64,000 bases of DNA. Origin: Qipengyuania soli. Its GTDB lineage: Bacteria; Pseudomonadota; Alphaproteobacteria; Sphingomonadales; Sphingomonadaceae. This document shows, piece after piece, positions 63,527 to 64,000 of this stretch. The translations under genes and the position numbers were made by a program. The first letter of the stretch is position 1. Each line of letters opens with the position of its first letter. Under the pieces are notes generated by a model. The model did not search any database, was not told the origin of the DNA, and saw nothing but the letters and a program-made list of their open reading frames with translations. Location of the stretch: contig NZ_CP064654.1 of assembly GCF_015529805.1 (NCBI RefSeq), forward strand, positions 372,001 to 436,000. Reading direction: 5' to 3'.

Positions 63527-64000
63527 TCACCTCGTCCGCCTGGTCTGGAAAGAAATACGCCGCCCTCGGGCTGGCGCGCTCCGGCCGGGCGACGGTCGAG
63601 GCGTTGCTGGCGAGCGGGGCTCAAGTGCTCGCATGGGACAGCCGCGAGGAAGCTCGCGCCGAGTTTGCCGGGCGGGTCGAGCTGGCCGATCCGGTCGAAG
63701 CGAACCTGACCGGTTTCGCCGGCGTGGTGGTCAGCCCCGGCGTCCCGCTCAATACACACCCGATCAAGCCGCATGCCGACAAGTTCGGCGTGCCCGTGAT
63801 CGGCGATATCGAGCTCTTCGCGCAGGCGCGCGGCGGTCTGCCGAAGCACAAGGTCGTCGGCATCACCGGCACCAATGGCAAGTCCACGACTACTGCGCTG
63901 GTCCACCACATCCTTAAGACCGCGGGCGTGCCGACCACCATGGGCGGCAATATCGGCCTGCCGATCCTCGAGCAGGACCCGCTGCCCAAGGGCGGGGTCT
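63523..64000 (+). CDS. murD: UDP-MurNAc-alanine-D-glutamate ligase, N-terminal part
   Basis: MurD adds D-Glu to UDP-MurNAc-L-Ala. Only the first 159 codons are in the window. Seen: [19 protein letters not shown] (UDP-binding domain), SPGVP, ELF, and the ATP motif [15 protein letters not shown] 63523 overlaps the mraY stop by 4 bp. The remainder continues past 64000. Confidence 0.95.
   Translation, partial: MITSSAWSGKKYAALGLARSGRATVEALLASGAQVLAWDSREEARAEFAGRVELADPVEANLTGFAGVVVSPGVPLNTHPIKPHADKFGVPVIGDIELFAQARGGLPKHKVVGITGTNGKSTTTALVHHILKTAGVPTTMGGNIGLPILEQDPLPKGGV

Overview
The window is a GC-rich bacterial chromosome segment, packed with genes and free of recognisable prophage, insertion sequences, CRISPR, tRNA or rRNA. 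Gene content and order point to an alphaproteobacterium of the Sphingomonadales, most probably Erythrobacteraceae. The evidence is a Caulobacter-like cpa/tad pilus operon, the argS-SPOR-nagZ-scpA-scpB-tatABC block, bpt-tamA-tamB, glnB-glnA with a sigma-54-like promoter, a CtrA-type box, and an mraZ-led division and cell-wall cluster. The family assignment is an inference from sequence character; no database search was possible.

Layout. 1-4.7 kb: the 5' part of a TonB-dependent receptor faces a CoA-ester degradation set (thiolase, type-II 3-hydroxyacyl-CoA dehydrogenase-like SDR, enoyl-CoA hydratase, MarR regulator) with two candidate operators. 4.7-12.2 kb: a minus-strand tight-adherence pilus operon, cpaA-cpaB-cpaC-cpaD-cpaE-tadB-tadC, in which the TadA/CpaF ATPase expected between cpaE and tadB is absent; a strong hairpin occupies that junction. 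12.2-17.7 kb: hydrolase, FAD oxidoreductase, a 58-residue DUF1508 protein, rnhA, thrB, ispH and a lipoprotein. 17.8-24.3 kb: argS, a SPOR protein, nagZ, scpAB and tatABC. 24.3-34.6 kb: an exported amidohydrolase, ilvA, then bpt-tamA-tamB (outer-membrane assembly) behind a perfect TTAA-N7-TTAA box. 34.6-39.6 kb: accessory genes for envelope proteins (fasciclin lipoprotein, basic repeat protein, GH24 lysozyme, a Met/Gly-rich exported protein, a possible Tat-exported PLP enzyme). 39.8-43.1 kb: glnB-glnA, argC and an SH3-like protein. 43.2-44.6 kb: a two-gene unit encoding a DES1-like sphingolipid desaturase homologue and DgkA. 44.6-54.3 kb: M17 aminopeptidase, RsiV-like lipoprotein, map, a J-domain protein, ccmAB, an amino-acid permease, pterin dehydratase, SDR, alkA-like glycosylase, ferredoxin and cysK. 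54.3-64 kb: two small envelope proteins, then mraZ-rsmH-ftsL-ftsI-murE-murF-mraY-murD, with murD cut by the window end.

The most interesting candidate is the desaturase-DgkA pair. Sphingomonads make sphingolipids, and an animal-DES1-like desaturase translationally coupled to a lipid kinase suggests an unrecognised sphingoid or ceramide modification module. Next are the pilus operon without its ATPase and several candidate regulatory sites: a 31-bp dyad before marR, a LiuR-like box, a sigma-54/NtrC-like glnB promoter and the CtrA-type box. All start codons were chosen by eye from SD spacing, overlaps and family length; uncertain ones are flagged.
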